From Algoriphagus sp. TR-M9 (lineage in GTDB: Bacteria > Bacteroidota > Bacteroidia > Cytophagales > Cyclobacteriaceae), in assembly GCF_027594545.1 (NCBI RefSeq), contig NZ_CP115160.1:2117001-2181000 (forward strand): a stretch of 64,000 nucleotides of DNA, read 5' to 3'. The notes under the pieces are model-generated. The model ran no database searches and had not been told where the DNA came from. It saw only the letters and a list, made by a program, of their open reading frames with translations. Each line of letters opens with the position of its first letter. The stretch's first letter is position 1. This document shows, piece after piece, positions 27,575-36,298 of this stretch. Position numbers and translations under genes: made by a program.

Positions 27575-28852
27575 ATGAAAAAGCTATTTCTTGCTGCCTA
27601 TGCAGTAATAATTTTTCTCGGCAGCTGCGATACCAAGCAAGATACTACGAAGGATTTACTAGTCACTAGTCAAGTCAAAGCTAGAATTGATTCTACCCTA
27701 TCGAGTTTTGTAGAAAGTGGAAATTTAGCTGGAGTCTCGGCATTGATCTACGAAAAAAACCAAGAGGTTTATTACAATGCTTATGGCTATGCTGATCGGG
27801 AGAATCAGATCAAAATGGACAGAAACACGATTGTGCAGATCTATTCCATGACCAAACCGATTACAGGTACCGCACTGATGACGCTTTATGAGGAAGGAAA
27901 ATTCCAGTTGGATGATCCCCTTTCAAAGTATGCTCCTGAATTCGTAGATATGAAAGTATATGACGGTGTAGATGAAAATGGAGAACTCAAACTGGTAGCT
28001 GCTGAAAGACCCGTAACTATTCGTGATATCACACGTCATACTGCAGGCTTTCCCAATCGGGCTGATATTCCGGGCTTAAGTGCTATTTTGGAAGAAAAAG
28101 ATCCACGAAGTTTTGAAATTGATTTGAACGAAATGGCCAGGAGAATCGGGGAAATTCCTCTTTGGTTTCAGCCAGGCACACAGTGGGAATATGGACAATC
28201 CGTAGATGTACAGGCATTTTTGGTAGAGCGAATTGCTGGAATTCCTTATAAAGAGTATGTTCAAACTCATGTTTTAGATCCTTTGGGTATGGATCAAACC
28301 CGGTATTTTGTCCCAGAAGAAGATAGAGCTAGAATGTCTTCCTCGTACAGAAGAACTGGTGAAGGTCAATTGGATCAAATGCCAGATGAGGAAGCACATG
28401 ATTTCAATATCAACGAATATCCGTTGACACCTGGGGGTTTTGGTTTGACTTCCACGCTAGACGATTACATGACATTTGCCAGAATGCTGGTAAATAAAGG
28501 GGAGTTTGATGGAGTCAGAGTCCTCAAGCCCGAAACGGTAGAACTCATGAGCACCAATCATCTTCCGGATTCCGTGACAGAGCGATCTTGGCTTCCCACT
28601 AAAGGCAATGTAGGGTTCGGAATTGATTTCGCAGTACGAGTAGCTCCGCCTAAAAGTGCTGAAGAGATGAATGGCATCGTAGGGGAATTCTTTTGGGATG
28701 GAGCCGCCAGCACACTTTTCTGGGTAGATCCAGTCAATGAAATCACTGCGGTGCTTTTCGTTCAGCTCTTTCCTTACGATCAGATTAAGCTTCACAAAAA
28801 GTTTAAAGATGCTGTTTATGGCAAATACCAGCCTGCAGTATCCACAAACTGA
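27575..28852 (+). CDS. Beta-lactamase-family serine hydrolase lipoprotein
   Basis: 425 residues with a lipoprotein signal (MKKLFLAAYAVIIFLGSC, Cys18). The class C beta-lactamase/penicillin-binding fold shows the SxxK motif as SMTKP (Ser91, Lys94), followed by TRHTAGFP and YGQSVDVQAFLVERIAG, where Tyr of YGQS takes the YxN place. The end region has GFGIDFAV and FFWDGAASTLFWVDP, in the position of KTG. Such exported hydrolases act as esterases or peptidases on various substrates, so a role in antibiotic resistance should not be assumed. It stands alone, separated from the ROK gene by 91 bases. Confidence 0.88.
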   Translation: MKKLFLAAYAVIIFLGSCDTKQDTTKDLLVTSQVKARIDSTLSSFVESGNLAGVSALIYEKNQEVYYNAYGYADRENQIKMDRNTIVQIYSMTKPITGTALMTLYEEGKFQLDDPLSKYAPEFVDMKVYDGVDENGELKLVAAERPVTIRDITRHTAGFPNRADIPGLSAILEEKDPRSFEIDLNEMARRIGEIPLWFQPGTQWEYGQSVDVQAFLVERIAGIPYKEYVQTHVLDPLGMDQTRYFVPEEDRARMSSSYRRTGEGQLDQMPDEEAHDFNINEYPLTPGGFGLTSTLDDYMTFARMLVNKGEFDGVRVLKPETVELMSTNHLPDSVTERSWLPTKGNVGFGIDFAVRVAPPKSAEEMNGIVGEFFWDGAASTLFWVDPVNEITAVLFVQLFPYDQIKLHKKFKDAVYGKYQPAVSTN

Positions 28853-28927
28853 TTAAGAATATATTGATAATTGAGTAGTTGCCAGAAAAATTTAAGGATG
28901 GCATTTGTCCGAAGAAAGGATTGAATT

Positions 28928-29296
28928 TTACTTTAAATTTTTGATGAAAGTTGCCGAAACCTGATCAAGTTCAATCAAAAAATCGCCCTTTACATTTAAT
29001 TTTTGAATAGCACCCAGGTTTTTAGTAATCGCATCTATTAAAACTGAGTTTGAAATATTGCCAAGATTAACTTTCACTAATTTTTTTGGCGTATTGCTGA
29101 TGAGTTTACTGTTCTTAAAATCAGCATCCTTGGATATCACTATAAAGTCATTCGTGTCGGCATAGGCACAAATTGCTCCATCCTTAGTGAACCATCTATC
29201 TAAGATTTCATTAACATGAACTGTTTCAAATTCCAAAGATCTGAGATGATTAACTATTTTATACGATATATGAACATCACAGAGAAATTTCATCAA
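28928..29296 (-). CDS. DUF5615 PIN-like toxin
   Basis: 122 residues of the DUF5615 (Mut7-C/PIN-like RNase) family. It begins with the conserved FLCDVHISYKIVNHLRS, with an N-terminal metal-binding Asp, and continues with VHVNEI, GAICAYADTNDFIVISKDADFKN, with paired acidic residues, and VKVNLGNISN. It is predicted to be a toxin RNase. It overlaps the upstream DUF433 gene by four bases, the usual antitoxin-toxin order for this pair. One of the two initial Met codons (MMKFLCD) is the start. Whether it is active is unknown. Confidence 0.85.
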   Translation of the reverse strand: MMKFLCDVHISYKIVNHLRSLEFETVHVNEILDRWFTKDGAICAYADTNDFIVISKDADFKNSKLISNTPKKLVKVNLGNISNSVLIDAITKNLGAIQKLNVKGDFLIELDQVSATFIKNLK

Positions 29297-29520
29297 GCCA
29301 CATCCATGATGTTATTTCCCGAAAGAGAAAGTTTGGCGTACTGCAGGCAGGCTAATATATCTTGTCTTTCCAATTCAGGATGATCATCTAAAATTTCTTC
29401 CACACTCATGCCAGTACCCAGCATGTCTAAAATCACCTCAACTGGCCACCTCATGCCTCGTACACAGGGTTTCCCATGACATATCTCGGCATCTATCGTA
29501 ATTCTATTTAGTAAGTTCAT
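29293..29520 (-). CDS. DUF433 antitoxin
   Basis: 75 residues from the chosen ATG (MNLLNRITID), which has a TTTGAGG purine stretch just upstream; a TTG 24 bases earlier is less likely. The sequence follows the DUF433 pattern: ITIDAEICHGKPCVRGMRWPVEVILDMLGTG-like start, then SVEEILDDHPELERQDILACLQYA, a winged-helix-like DNA-binding fold. It overlaps the DUF5615 gene by four bases. As an antitoxin it should both neutralise the toxin and repress the pair. A palindrome at 29638-29661, between this gene and mnmA, is a possible operator. Confidence 0.85.
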   Translation of the reverse strand: MNLLNRITIDAEICHGKPCVRGMRWPVEVILDMLGTGMSVEEILDDHPELERQDILACLQYAKLSLSGNNIMDVA

Positions 29521-29637
29521 CCTCAAAGAGTTTGATTTTCTCAAATTTAAAGAATTTATCGTGTTTTAAAGTTTCTCCACTTTCAGATTAATTTCTTCTG
29601 AACAGAACCAATAGCGGTTAGGATACTCTCCACGTCC

Positions 29638-29661
29638 ATCGTTCGTGTCATCACGAACGAT
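29638..29661. promoter_or_regulatory. Perfect 10-bp palindrome between divergent genes
   Basis: ATCGTTCGTG, a four-base spacer TCAT, and CACGAACGAT form a perfect inverted repeat lying 118 bases before the DUF433 start and 120 bases before mnmA. It has no T-run on the correct side to be a terminator for either gene. It could be an operator for the toxin-antitoxin pair or a structured 5' leader element. The role is inference. Confidence 0.45.
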
Positions 29662-29685
29662 AAAAAAATCCAGCTTATATTTCAT

Positions 29686-29693
29686 TAACTTTG
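29686..29693 (+). promoter_or_regulatory. mnmA: Candidate -7 promoter box of mnmA
   Basis: TAACTTTG matches the Bacteroidota -7 consensus TAnnTTTG, 88 bases before the mnmA start. No clear TTG -33 box is seen at the usual distance, so the call is tentative. Confidence 0.35.
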
Positions 29694-29780
29694 CGCTAAG
29701 CAGAACCAATTTCAATCGAAATAATGTTCTGCAATTCATTGTAACCTAATGGACCTTGAATCCATTAATCATTACACCAT

Positions 29781-30995
29781 ATGAAAGAAAGACCAAGAGT
29801 AGTAGTCGGCCTCTCCGGAGGGGTCGATAGTTCCGTCGCCGCTCACTTACTCATCGAGCAAGGCTACGAAGTCATCGGGATGTTTATGAAAAACTGGCAC
29901 GATGAATCTGTTACCATTTCTAACGAATGCCCTTGGATGGAAGATTCCACCGATGCCATGCTGGTGGCAGAGAAACTTGGGATTCCTTTTCAGGCTATAG
30001 ATCTCAGTGAAGAATACCGAGAAAGAATTGTAAACTACATGTTTTCGGAGTATGAGGCCGGCAGAACGCCCAATCCGGATATTCTTTGTAACCGGGAAAT
30101 CAAATTTGATATTTTTCTGAAAGCTGCAGAAAAGCTAAAAGCAGATTTTGTGGCAACAGGTCACTACTGCCAAAAAGGTGAAATCATGGGAGCTGATGGC
30201 AAAACTGCCTATCAGATGCTTGCGGGAGCTGACCCAAACAAGGATCAGAGTTACTTCTTATGCCAATTGAACCAAAGTCAGTTAGCAAAAGCCCTGTTCC
30301 CAATCGGGCATTTGCAGAAACCTGAAGTACGGGCCAAAGCAAAGGAAATGGACTTGATCACAGCCGACAAAAAAGATAGTCAGGGACTTTGCTTTATCGG
30401 AAAAGTTAGACTTCCGGATTTCTTACAGCAGCAGCTGAAGCCGAAAAAAGGTAAAATCATCCAAATTCCTGAAGAGCTTCCTATCTACCAAAAACAACAG
30501 GTTCCTGCGGGAATTGCTCCAGAAGATTACGATCAGGAGACTTTGGATGCTATTTCTCTTCCTACTCACTATACCGCTGATCAGGGAAAAGTGCTGGGCG
30601 AACATAACGGTGCACACTATTTCACTGTAGGCCAAAGAAAAGGGCTTCATGTAGGAGGAACTGGAAAACCGCTATTTGTAATTTCTACAGACACTCAAGA
30701 AAATGTGATATACACAGGTTTAGGAGAAACTCACCCTGGGTTACTCAGAAATGGACTTTTTGTGAAAAATCAAGATGTTCATTGGATCCGGGAAGACTTA
30801 ACCCTAAATGTGGGAGAGACCAGAAAATACGAAGCTCGCATCAGATACCGACAGCCACTCAGCGGAGCGACCCTGATCCAGAAAGAAAATGGGCTCTACG
30901 TTATCTTCGATCAAGCTCAAAAAGGAGTGGCTTCCGGTCAATTCGTCGCTTGGTACGATGGTGAGGAATGTATAGGTTCGGGGACGATATTTTAG
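29781..30995 (+). CDS. mnmA: tRNA-specific 2-thiouridylase MnmA
   Basis: 404 residues. The PP-loop SGGVDSS (12-18) activates U34 of tRNA for Lys, Glu and Gln by adenylation; catalytic cysteines are Cys103 in [10 protein letters not shown] and Cys204 in [11 protein letters not shown]. The middle region has GHYCQKG and a DQSYFL motif, and the C-terminal beta-barrel ends with [18 protein letters not shown]. It is about 35 residues longer than E. coli MnmA, with an insertion around 232-258 (about [12 protein letters not shown] to LDAISLP). It makes s2U34 together with a sulfur relay. A perfect heptamer tandem repeat starts right after the stop. Confidence 0.96.
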   Translation: MKERPRVVVGLSGGVDSSVAAHLLIEQGYEVIGMFMKNWHDESVTISNECPWMEDSTDAMLVAEKLGIPFQAIDLSEEYRERIVNYMFSEYEAGRTPNPDILCNREIKFDIFLKAAEKLKADFVATGHYCQKGEIMGADGKTAYQMLAGADPNKDQSYFLCQLNQSQLAKALFPIGHLQKPEVRAKAKEMDLITADKKDSQGLCFIGKVRLPDFLQQQLKPKKGKIIQIPEELPIYQKQQVPAGIAPEDYDQETLDAISLPTHYTADQGKVLGEHNGAHYFTVGQRKGLHVGGTGKPLFVISTDTQENVIYTGLGETHPGLLRNGLFVKNQDVHWIREDLTLNVGETRKYEARIRYRQPLSGATLIQKENGLYVIFDQAQKGVASGQFVAWYDGEECIGSGTIF

Positions 30996-31030
30996 GATTT
31001 ACGATTTACGATTTACGATTTACGATTTAC
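30996..31030 (+). repeat. Tandem repeat, five copies of GATTTAC
   Basis: Five perfect copies of a seven-base unit follow directly after the mnmA TAG stop (30993-30995), and the sixth unit is broken as GGGG. Heptameric short tandem repeats of this kind occur in intergenic regions of several bacterial groups. No function is evident. Copy number may vary between strains by slippage. Confidence 0.9.
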
Positions 31031-31122
31031 GGGGCTAGTGGTAATTGAAAACTTTGGTTCAATTCCCTAGCCTCTTTTTACTACATTATTGATTTCAAAT
31101 CCACCAACATCAAATTCTCCCA

Positions 31123-31830
31123 GTGTTAGAAATTCTCTTCGAAGACGAATACCTCATCGCCATCAACAAACCCTCAGGTTTGCTGGTGCATAGAACTTCC
31201 ATTGCAGCAGAGGAGACGGTTTTTGCTTTACAGATGCTGCGTGATCAGATTGGTCAGCACGTTTCTCCGGTGCATCGCTTAGACAGACCGACGAGTGGTG
31301 TTTTGCTTTTCTCTAAGAAGGAAGAAATCCTGCCCCTACTCAAGGAGCAATTTGCTGAGCGATCCGTGAAGAAAACGTATTTGGCGATCGTTCGTGGAAT
31401 TCCGACTGTAAAAGCAGGAATGATTGATTACCCGCTTAAAAGTGAGCGATCTGGAAGACTACAGGAAGCTCAGACCTAATATAGCGTGCTGGCTGAGGCA
31501 GAAATCCCTTTTGATACCACTGGAAGATATCCTACCAGTAGATATAGTTTGCTGGAGGTAAAACCAGAAACAGGCCGGACTCATCAGATAAGAAGGCATT
31601 TAGCTCATTTGAGACATTATATTATTGGGGACAAAAAGCATGGGGACAATAAACAAAACCAGTTTTTCGAAAAGCAATTTGGAATGGAAAACCTGCTTTT
31701 ACACGCAAAGACATTGCGTTTTTCTCACCCCATAGGTAAAGAAGAAATCTTAGTTGAAGCTAGTTTACCTAACCATTTTCAAGAAACCATAGTCAAACTA
31801 GGTTGGGAAAAGCTCCATTTACAGGATTAA
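31123..31830 (+). pseudogene. RluA-family pseudouridine synthase (TruC-like), broken by an in-frame stop
   Basis: Two halves in the same frame, 31123-31479 and 31486-31830, are separated only by a TAA at 31477-31479. Together they make about 235 residues, the usual TruC length. The first half has FEDEYLIAINKPSGLLVHR and the catalytic Asp in HRLDRPTSGVLLF. The second has YSVLAEAEIP and GRTHQIRRHLAHLRHYIIGD. The stop occupies one codon in the stretch usually reading A-x-T-x-Y, so a single base change explains it. Start is GTG. Either a recent pseudogene, a sequencing error, or (less likely) readthrough. The truncated first half alone lacks the C-terminal part of the fold. Confidence 0.85.
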
Positions 31831-31884
31831 AGTCGGCACTTTACCAAATTTGAATTACTTTAGAATGAATAATTGAACATCCCT

Positions 31885-33360
31885 ATGAAAAAATCACTTG
31901 TAGGCCTTGGCCTATTGCTGTCGGTGACCTTTGTTGCCGAAGCACAGAAGAAGAAAATCGAAAAGAAATTTGATGAAAAATCGGCAATTGCTGACTTAAC
32001 ATATCTGACTTCGGATGAACTAAAAGGACGCGATCCTTCCTATCCTGAGATGGAAATGGCCTATAATTACATATCCATGCAGTTGGAAGAGGCTGGAGCA
32101 AAGCCATTGCCTGGTGCAGATGGATATTTTCAAAACATCCCTTTCAGACTTTCTACCCCCCCTTCCAAAGGACAGATTAGCATTGAAGACTCCGTTTATT
32201 CTCAAGGAGTTAACCTGTTGGTATTAGATGGTGAAGCCCTGAGTGGTTCCTTTGAATTGGTGGATGTGGGTTTTGGCCTGGAATCAGATTTTGAAGGAAA
32301 AGACCTTAAAGGTAAGATCGCGGTAAGCAGCGTAGGAGCTCCCAATAAAATGAGCCCGGCAGATCTTTTTTCCTTGGGTAGAGAAAAAACTGCAAATGCC
32401 AAAAAGGCTGGGGCCATCGCGGTAATCGAACGCTTTAATATTCCATCTATTCCTTGGCAGCTGGTCTCCAACTACCTCAATCGACCACAGATGGGTGTGG
32501 ACAATGGCGAATCCAGCAAGCTCCCTTATATCTGGGTGAAAGACTTGGCAAACGCACTTCCCAAGGTAATTGCCACAGGAGATACACCAAAAGCCAAACT
32601 TGAAATCGAAGGAAAAAACAATACTTTGATCGAAGGAAAAAACATTCTGGCCTACATAGAGGGAACAGACAAAAACCTAAAAGACGAGTACGTGATGCTT
32701 TCTGCCCACTACGACCACGTAGGAATTGGTCGTCCGGATGCAGAAGGTGACTCTATTTACAATGGAGCACGGGATAATGCCGTGGGTACAGTAGCCGTGA
32801 TCAATGCTGCGAAGTTTTTTGCCAATAAACGTCCAAAACGCTCCGTACTATTGGCACTTTGGACAGCTGAAGAAAAGGGCCTGCTAGGAAGTAAGTATTT
32901 CGCTTCCAACCCTTTAATCCCGCTAAATCAGATTGTATATAACCTTAATATTGATGGTGCAGGGTATAACGACACTTCTATTATTACTGTGATCGGTTTG
33001 GGTAGAACTACTGCGGACAACCTGGTGGCTGAGGCAGTGGCAGAATTTGGATTAGAAGCTGTAGAAGACCCTGCACCTGAGCAAGGGCTTTATGATAGAT
33101 CAGATAATGTGAGCTTTGCCGTTCATGGCATACCTGCACCTACTTTCAGCTTAGGCTTCACGGCATTTGATGATGAGATCAATAAGTACTATCACAAAGC
33201 CGGAGATGAAGTAGATTCCCTTGATCTGGATTACGTGACGTTGTATTGGAAATCCTACATCCTAGCTGCGCAAAATATCGCCAACTCCGCAGATCAGCCA
33301 ATGTGGGTTGCCGGTGATAAATATGAAGAAGCAGGGAAAAAGCTTTATGGGGATAAATAA
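31885..33360 (+). CDS. M28-family zinc aminopeptidase with PA domain
   Basis: 491 residues from the ATG 12 bases after the alternative TTG, with a signal peptide ending VAEAQ. A PA-type insert lies at about 100-240. The catalytic core has LSAHYDHVGIG (zinc His and Asp), NGARDNAVGTVAVINAA (bridging Asp), WTAEEKGLLGSKYF (general base Glu pair), NLNIDGAGYND and the last His in YYHKAGDEVDSL. All M28 ligands seem present, so it should be an active exported aminopeptidase. It is a single gene behind the broken pseudouridine synthase gene. Peptide preference is unknown. Confidence 0.92.
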   Translation: MKKSLVGLGLLLSVTFVAEAQKKKIEKKFDEKSAIADLTYLTSDELKGRDPSYPEMEMAYNYISMQLEEAGAKPLPGADGYFQNIPFRLSTPPSKGQISIEDSVYSQGVNLLVLDGEALSGSFELVDVGFGLESDFEGKDLKGKIAVSSVGAPNKMSPADLFSLGREKTANAKKAGAIAVIERFNIPSIPWQLVSNYLNRPQMGVDNGESSKLPYIWVKDLANALPKVIATGDTPKAKLEIEGKNNTLIEGKNILAYIEGTDKNLKDEYVMLSAHYDHVGIGRPDAEGDSIYNGARDNAVGTVAVINAAKFFANKRPKRSVLLALWTAEEKGLLGSKYFASNPLIPLNQIVYNLNIDGAGYNDTSIITVIGLGRTTADNLVAEAVAEFGLEAVEDPAPEQGLYDRSDNVSFAVHGIPAPTFSLGFTAFDDEINKYYHKAGDEVDSLDLDYVTLYWKSYILAAQNIANSADQPMWVAGDKYEEAGKKLYGDK

Positions 33361-33902
33361 GTCTTTTGGCTTGTAAGTCATAATTTTTGCAAAAAAGCGA
33401 GAGGTGGTAAGTTGGGTTCTGATGAATTCAATTTACCACCTCTTTTAATAGATTATAGACTGTTTTACGGATCGTGCCGTTGGCACTCTGGAAAATCTCC
33501 GACTAATTTAGAACCCAGAATTTTATTCTGGGCTGATACAGATTGTGCCTTCAGCACAAGACGAACCCCAAATCTTTATTGCATTTTTCACATTCATCTA
33601 TGGCTCATTTTGATTCTGGAAAATTGCCAAAGGCAATTCCAGCAAAAACCCCGAATACAGCCAAGCGAAATTCGGGGTTTATCAGATCAAAATAGGATTA
33701 GGAGTGCCAAAGGCACGATCGGTAAATAGAAATAGATATCCTCCTACTTCTCCCAATTAATACTAAAAATTATAGTTATCTAATTCTCTTTCAGATTGTT
33801 AACCTTCTCAAAAAGGTCTTTGAAAGGAAAGGCAGGAGGAACTAGTCTCCATACCTCAAGGCTCGAATTGTCTTGGAACCATAGATCCTTATCTAAACCA
33901 AG
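33361..33902. other. 542-base non-coding region with a multi-hairpin block
   Basis: No gene is supported here; the one long frame (33412-33729) has an unlikely composition and covers the inverted-repeat element. The main content is the self-complementary block at 33466-33726 (listed separately). The last 170 bases are AT-rich with no clear signal. Confidence 0.6.
33466..33726. repeat. 260-bp element with terminal inverted repeats and internal hairpins
   Basis: The ends are near-perfect inverted repeats: GGATCGTGCCGTTGGCACTC near 33470 and GAGTGCCAAAGGCACGATCGG near 33700. Inside are further hairpins: CCCAGAATT..ATTCTGGG near 33512, GTGCCTTCAGCAC near 33545, CTGGAA..ATTGCC-AAA-GGCAATTCCAG near 33616, and CCCCGAAT..ATTCGGGG near 33650. 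This is a compact, non-coding, highly structured unit like those repeated in Bacteroidota genomes. It could be a non-autonomous mobile unit or a decayed palindromic repeat cluster. A second copy is not seen in the window. Confidence 0.7.
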
Positions 33903-34049
33903 TTAGCTTTTGCTGTGAAAGTAAAGTTTTGGTTCAATTTCATTTAATTCCTGGTCAGCTAACCTATCATCCAAATAGTTAACAAACTGTTGAAATTCTA
34001 TATACGATTTGAACTCTTTTATTTCTTTTAGCCAACTCATACCTTTCAT
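33903..34049 (-). CDS. Small hypothetical ORF, possibly an immunity-protein remnant
   Basis: A 48-residue frame starting at one of two near ATGs (MKGMSWLKEI). The sequence WLKEIKEFKSYIEFQQFVNYLDDRLADQELNEIEP is acidic and helical, of a type seen in small immunity or toxin-neutralising proteins, but this is weak pattern recognition only. The upstream extension of the frame overlaps the end of the nucleoside-transporter gene and looks non-coding. It may be the decayed end of a longer gene. No partner toxin is present nearby. Confidence 0.3.
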   Translation of the reverse strand: MKGMSWLKEIKEFKSYIEFQQFVNYLDDRLADQELNEIEPKLYFHSKS

Positions 34050-34117
34050 TTCTTGGTTCGAGACTCTTGATTCTCGAATCTTATGTCTTACGTCTAACTT
34101 CTTACTACTCAAAAATA

Positions 34118-35404
34118 TTACCCAAACAACATCCCTGCAATCGTAGCAGTCATCAAACAAGCAAGTGAAGCAGCAAGCAGTGACTTTAGTCCTAAACGGC
34201 TAATATTTGCCTGCTGGTTTGGAGCGATAATGGCGATTCCTCCCAGCTGAATTGCAATAGAACTGAAGTTAGAAAAACCACAAAGTGCATAAGTTGCGAT
34301 CACCACAGATTTGGCGCTTAGACTACCTATTTCCTTCATTTCGGAAAGACTGAGGTAAGCCACAAATTCGTTGATCACCGTTTTTTGTCCCAGAAGTGAC
34401 CCTACCTGTAAAGCATCTGCCCACTCCACCCCTATCACCCAAGCAAATACGCGGAACACCTGCCCAAAAATATATTCCAAGGAAAAGCCCTGAAACTGTC
34501 CTCCGGTACTGCTGACTACAAAACCATTCAGACCGGTAAATTCTCCGAAAACTCCCATCAACAGATAATTGACTGCAGATATTACAGCGATAAATGCCAG
34601 CAGCATAGCGCCAACATTTAGCGCTAATTTCAACCCTTCTGATGCTCCGATGGACATCGCATCGATGAGGTTCACTCCCATCGCCTCCTCATTCACTTCC
34701 AGCTTATCCTGAACCAATTCCTTTTCCACTTCAGGAATAAACATCTTGGACATCACGATTGCCGCTGGGGCATTCATAATACTTGCTCCCAATAAATAGG
34801 CTGCAAATTTACTTTGCTCCTCCAAACTATCTCCGCCCAAAAAAGCCACATAACCTGCCAAAACACCCCCAGCAATCGTAGCCATGCCTCCGGTCATCAG
34901 ACACATCAATTCGGATTTACTCATTTGCGGGATAAAAGGCCTTACTAGCAATGGTGCCTCAGTTTGGCCCAAAAATATATTTCCAGCTGCTGACAAGCTC
35001 TCCGGGCCGGACAATCTCATCGTTCTTGCCATCACCCAGGCAATGCCGAAAACCACTTTCTGCAATATTCCAAGGTAGTACAAACCAGCTGAAACCGTGG
35101 AAAAGAAAATGATTGTGGGAAGTACCTGAAAGGCGAAAATAAACCCAAAGCTATCACCGGCTAGATCCCCAAAAATAAACTCTGCACCGTCACGGCTAAA
35201 GCTCAGGAACTTCACAAAACCACGGCTAACAGATGCAAATCCACTTTCTACTATAGGTACCTGGGTGATTAAAATGCCAAATACTAATTGCAGAAGTATC
35301 CCAATTCCTACTAACCTCCAGTCTATTTTTCTTCTGTTAGATGAAAAAAGAAAAGCCACCAAAACGATGACGGCCAGTCCAAAAACTCCTCTTAAATAAT
35401 CCAT
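34118..35404 (-). CDS. Concentrative nucleoside transporter (CNT/NupC family)
   Basis: 428 residues with about ten hydrophobic segments. The family signature is clear: an N-terminal three-helix region (about 1-60), the inverted-repeat core with FLGQTEAPLLVRPFI and the GGMATIAGGVLAGYV stretch, then ASIMNAPAAIVMSKM, and late GQKTVINEFVAYLSL and the AGCG-like ALCGFSNFSSIAIQLGGI. It should import nucleosides coupled to Na+ or H+. It is a single gene on the minus strand; the etf-nuclease operon upstream is closed by its own terminator. Substrate range (purine versus pyrimidine) cannot be told. Confidence 0.92.
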   Translation of the reverse strand: MDYLRGVFGLAVIVLVAFLFSSNRRKIDWRLVGIGILLQLVFGILITQVPIVESGFASVSRGFVKFLSFSRDGAEFIFGDLAGDSFGFIFAFQVLPTIIFFSTVSAGLYYLGILQKVVFGIAWVMARTMRLSGPESLSAAGNIFLGQTEAPLLVRPFIPQMSKSELMCLMTGGMATIAGGVLAGYVAFLGGDSLEEQSKFAAYLLGASIMNAPAAIVMSKMFIPEVEKELVQDKLEVNEEAMGVNLIDAMSIGASEGLKLALNVGAMLLAFIAVISAVNYLLMGVFGEFTGLNGFVVSSTGGQFQGFSLEYIFGQVFRVFAWVIGVEWADALQVGSLLGQKTVINEFVAYLSLSEMKEIGSLSAKSVVIATYALCGFSNFSSIAIQLGGIAIIAPNQQANISRLGLKSLLAASLACLMTATIAGMLFG

Positions 35405-35550
35405 TCAGTAATAGTTGCAGCTAAGGCCTAAAAATAAGGAACGCTGGTTCATAAAACAATCATGTGCTAGTTGGTTAAGCTATAATGTGAAAATTAGAGA
35501 TAAATTATGAACAGTGATCTGTCTCAGAAAGTACATTTTGGTTCAAATCC

Positions 35551-35581
35551 TCAGACCTGCCTGGCCGCTAGGCAGCTCTGA
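35551..35581. repeat. Small palindromic hairpin
   Basis: TCAGA-CCTGCCT-GGCCGCT-AGGCAG-C-TCTGA folds into a two-part stem in the space between the nucleoside-transporter start and the nuclease terminator. It is GC-rich against its surroundings and looks like a small palindromic intergenic repeat. No T-run follows. Confidence 0.45.
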
Positions 35582-35648
35582 AGCCTAAAACTAAATTAGG
35601 AAGCAGGAGAACTGCGCTCTCTGCGAACAACTCAGTATTCCCCTGTGA

Positions 35649-35677
35649 AAAAATAAAAAAACCCGAGCTAGCTCGGG
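35649..35677 (-). terminator. Rho-independent terminator after the etf-nuclease operon
   Basis: The palindrome CCCGAGCTAGCTCGGG (35662-35677) is followed on the minus strand by TTTTTTTATTTTTT. It lies 19 bases after the stop of the DUF151 gene and should end transcription of the etfB-etfA-nuclease operon. Confidence 0.85.
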
Positions 35678-35695
35678 CCTTAGATTTATCAGTTT

Positions 35696-36292
35696 CTAGT
35701 TTCTCTTATTAATCTCATCTCGGATTCTAGCCGCTCGCTCATAATCTTCATTTGCAATGGCCTTGTCCAGCATCTGGTTAAGCTTATCCAAGCTGAAATC
35801 TTTCAGGGAAGCTTCTTTTTTGGTTGTAAATTTTTGTGCAGGTTTTTTAGGTGGTTCCTTTTCGTCCTTACTCTCCACCTCAAAATGTTCAACGGCTCCC
35901 TCAGACATTGCCTTTTCGGTACAATAAACTGGGCTACCAAAACGAATAGCAATCGCAATAGCGTCGGAAGGCCTTGCATCCACTTCTACTTCAGCTAGGC
36001 TGCTTTTACAATGGATTTTGGCATAAAACACGCCTTCCTGCATATCCGTAATCACTATTTTCTCAATCTCATAATTGAATCCAGTAGCAAATGACCGAAA
36101 CAGATCATGGGTCATAGGCCGGTTAGGCACTATTTTTTCGATTTCCAAAGCTATCGCCTGTGCCTCAAACATACCGATCACAATAGGCAGTCTTCTGACA
36201 CCTCCCACTTCACCCAATACCAGGGTAAATGACCCGGATTGGGAATGATTGGACGAAAGTCCTAAAATCTCAAGTTCAATGAGTTTTTCCAC
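35696..36292 (-). CDS. Bifunctional nuclease family protein (DUF151) with UVR motif
   Basis: 198 residues. The N-terminal BFN/DUF151 domain (about 1-135) has LVLGEVGGVRRLPIVIGMFEAQAIALEIEK and VDARPSDAIAIAIRFGSPVY, the conserved core. After a lysine-rich linker (about 140-160), the C-terminal UVR motif (about 165-198) reads LDKLNQMLDKAIANEDYERA. Members have been reported to cut DNA and RNA in plants and in Thermotoga, but the bacterial role is uncertain. It starts seven bases after the etfA stop and shares the operon and terminator. Confidence 0.9.
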   Translation of the reverse strand: MEKLIELEILGLSSNHSQSGSFTLVLGEVGGVRRLPIVIGMFEAQAIALEIEKIVPNRPMTHDLFRSFATGFNYEIEKIVITDMQEGVFYAKIHCKSSLAEVEVDARPSDAIAIAIRFGSPVYCTEKAMSEGAVEHFEVESKDEKEPPKKPAQKFTTKKEASLKDFSLDKLNQMLDKAIANEDYERAARIRDEINKRN

Positions 36293-36298
36293 AAAAAT

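Noticed and set aside
27575..28852. Antibiotic-resistance beta-lactamase
   Set aside because: Sequence and lipoprotein form fit the broad serine-hydrolase family; there is no specific class C resistance signature.
30996..31030. Possible CRISPR-like array
   Set aside because: Units are seven bases, contiguous, and without spacers; no cas gene is near.
31477..31479. Programmed stop readthrough or selenocysteine-like recoding
   Set aside because: The codon is TAA, not TGA, and no recoding structure is seen downstream. A point mutation or sequence error is simpler.
33412..33729. Open reading frame of 105 codons in the multi-hairpin block
   Set aside because: It lies over nested inverted repeats, its composition is unlike a protein, and no family is recognisable.
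35538..35552. GGTTCAAATCC resembling a tRNA T-loop
   Set aside because: The flanks do not pair as a T-stem, and no acceptor, D or anticodon stem is found at tRNA spacing.
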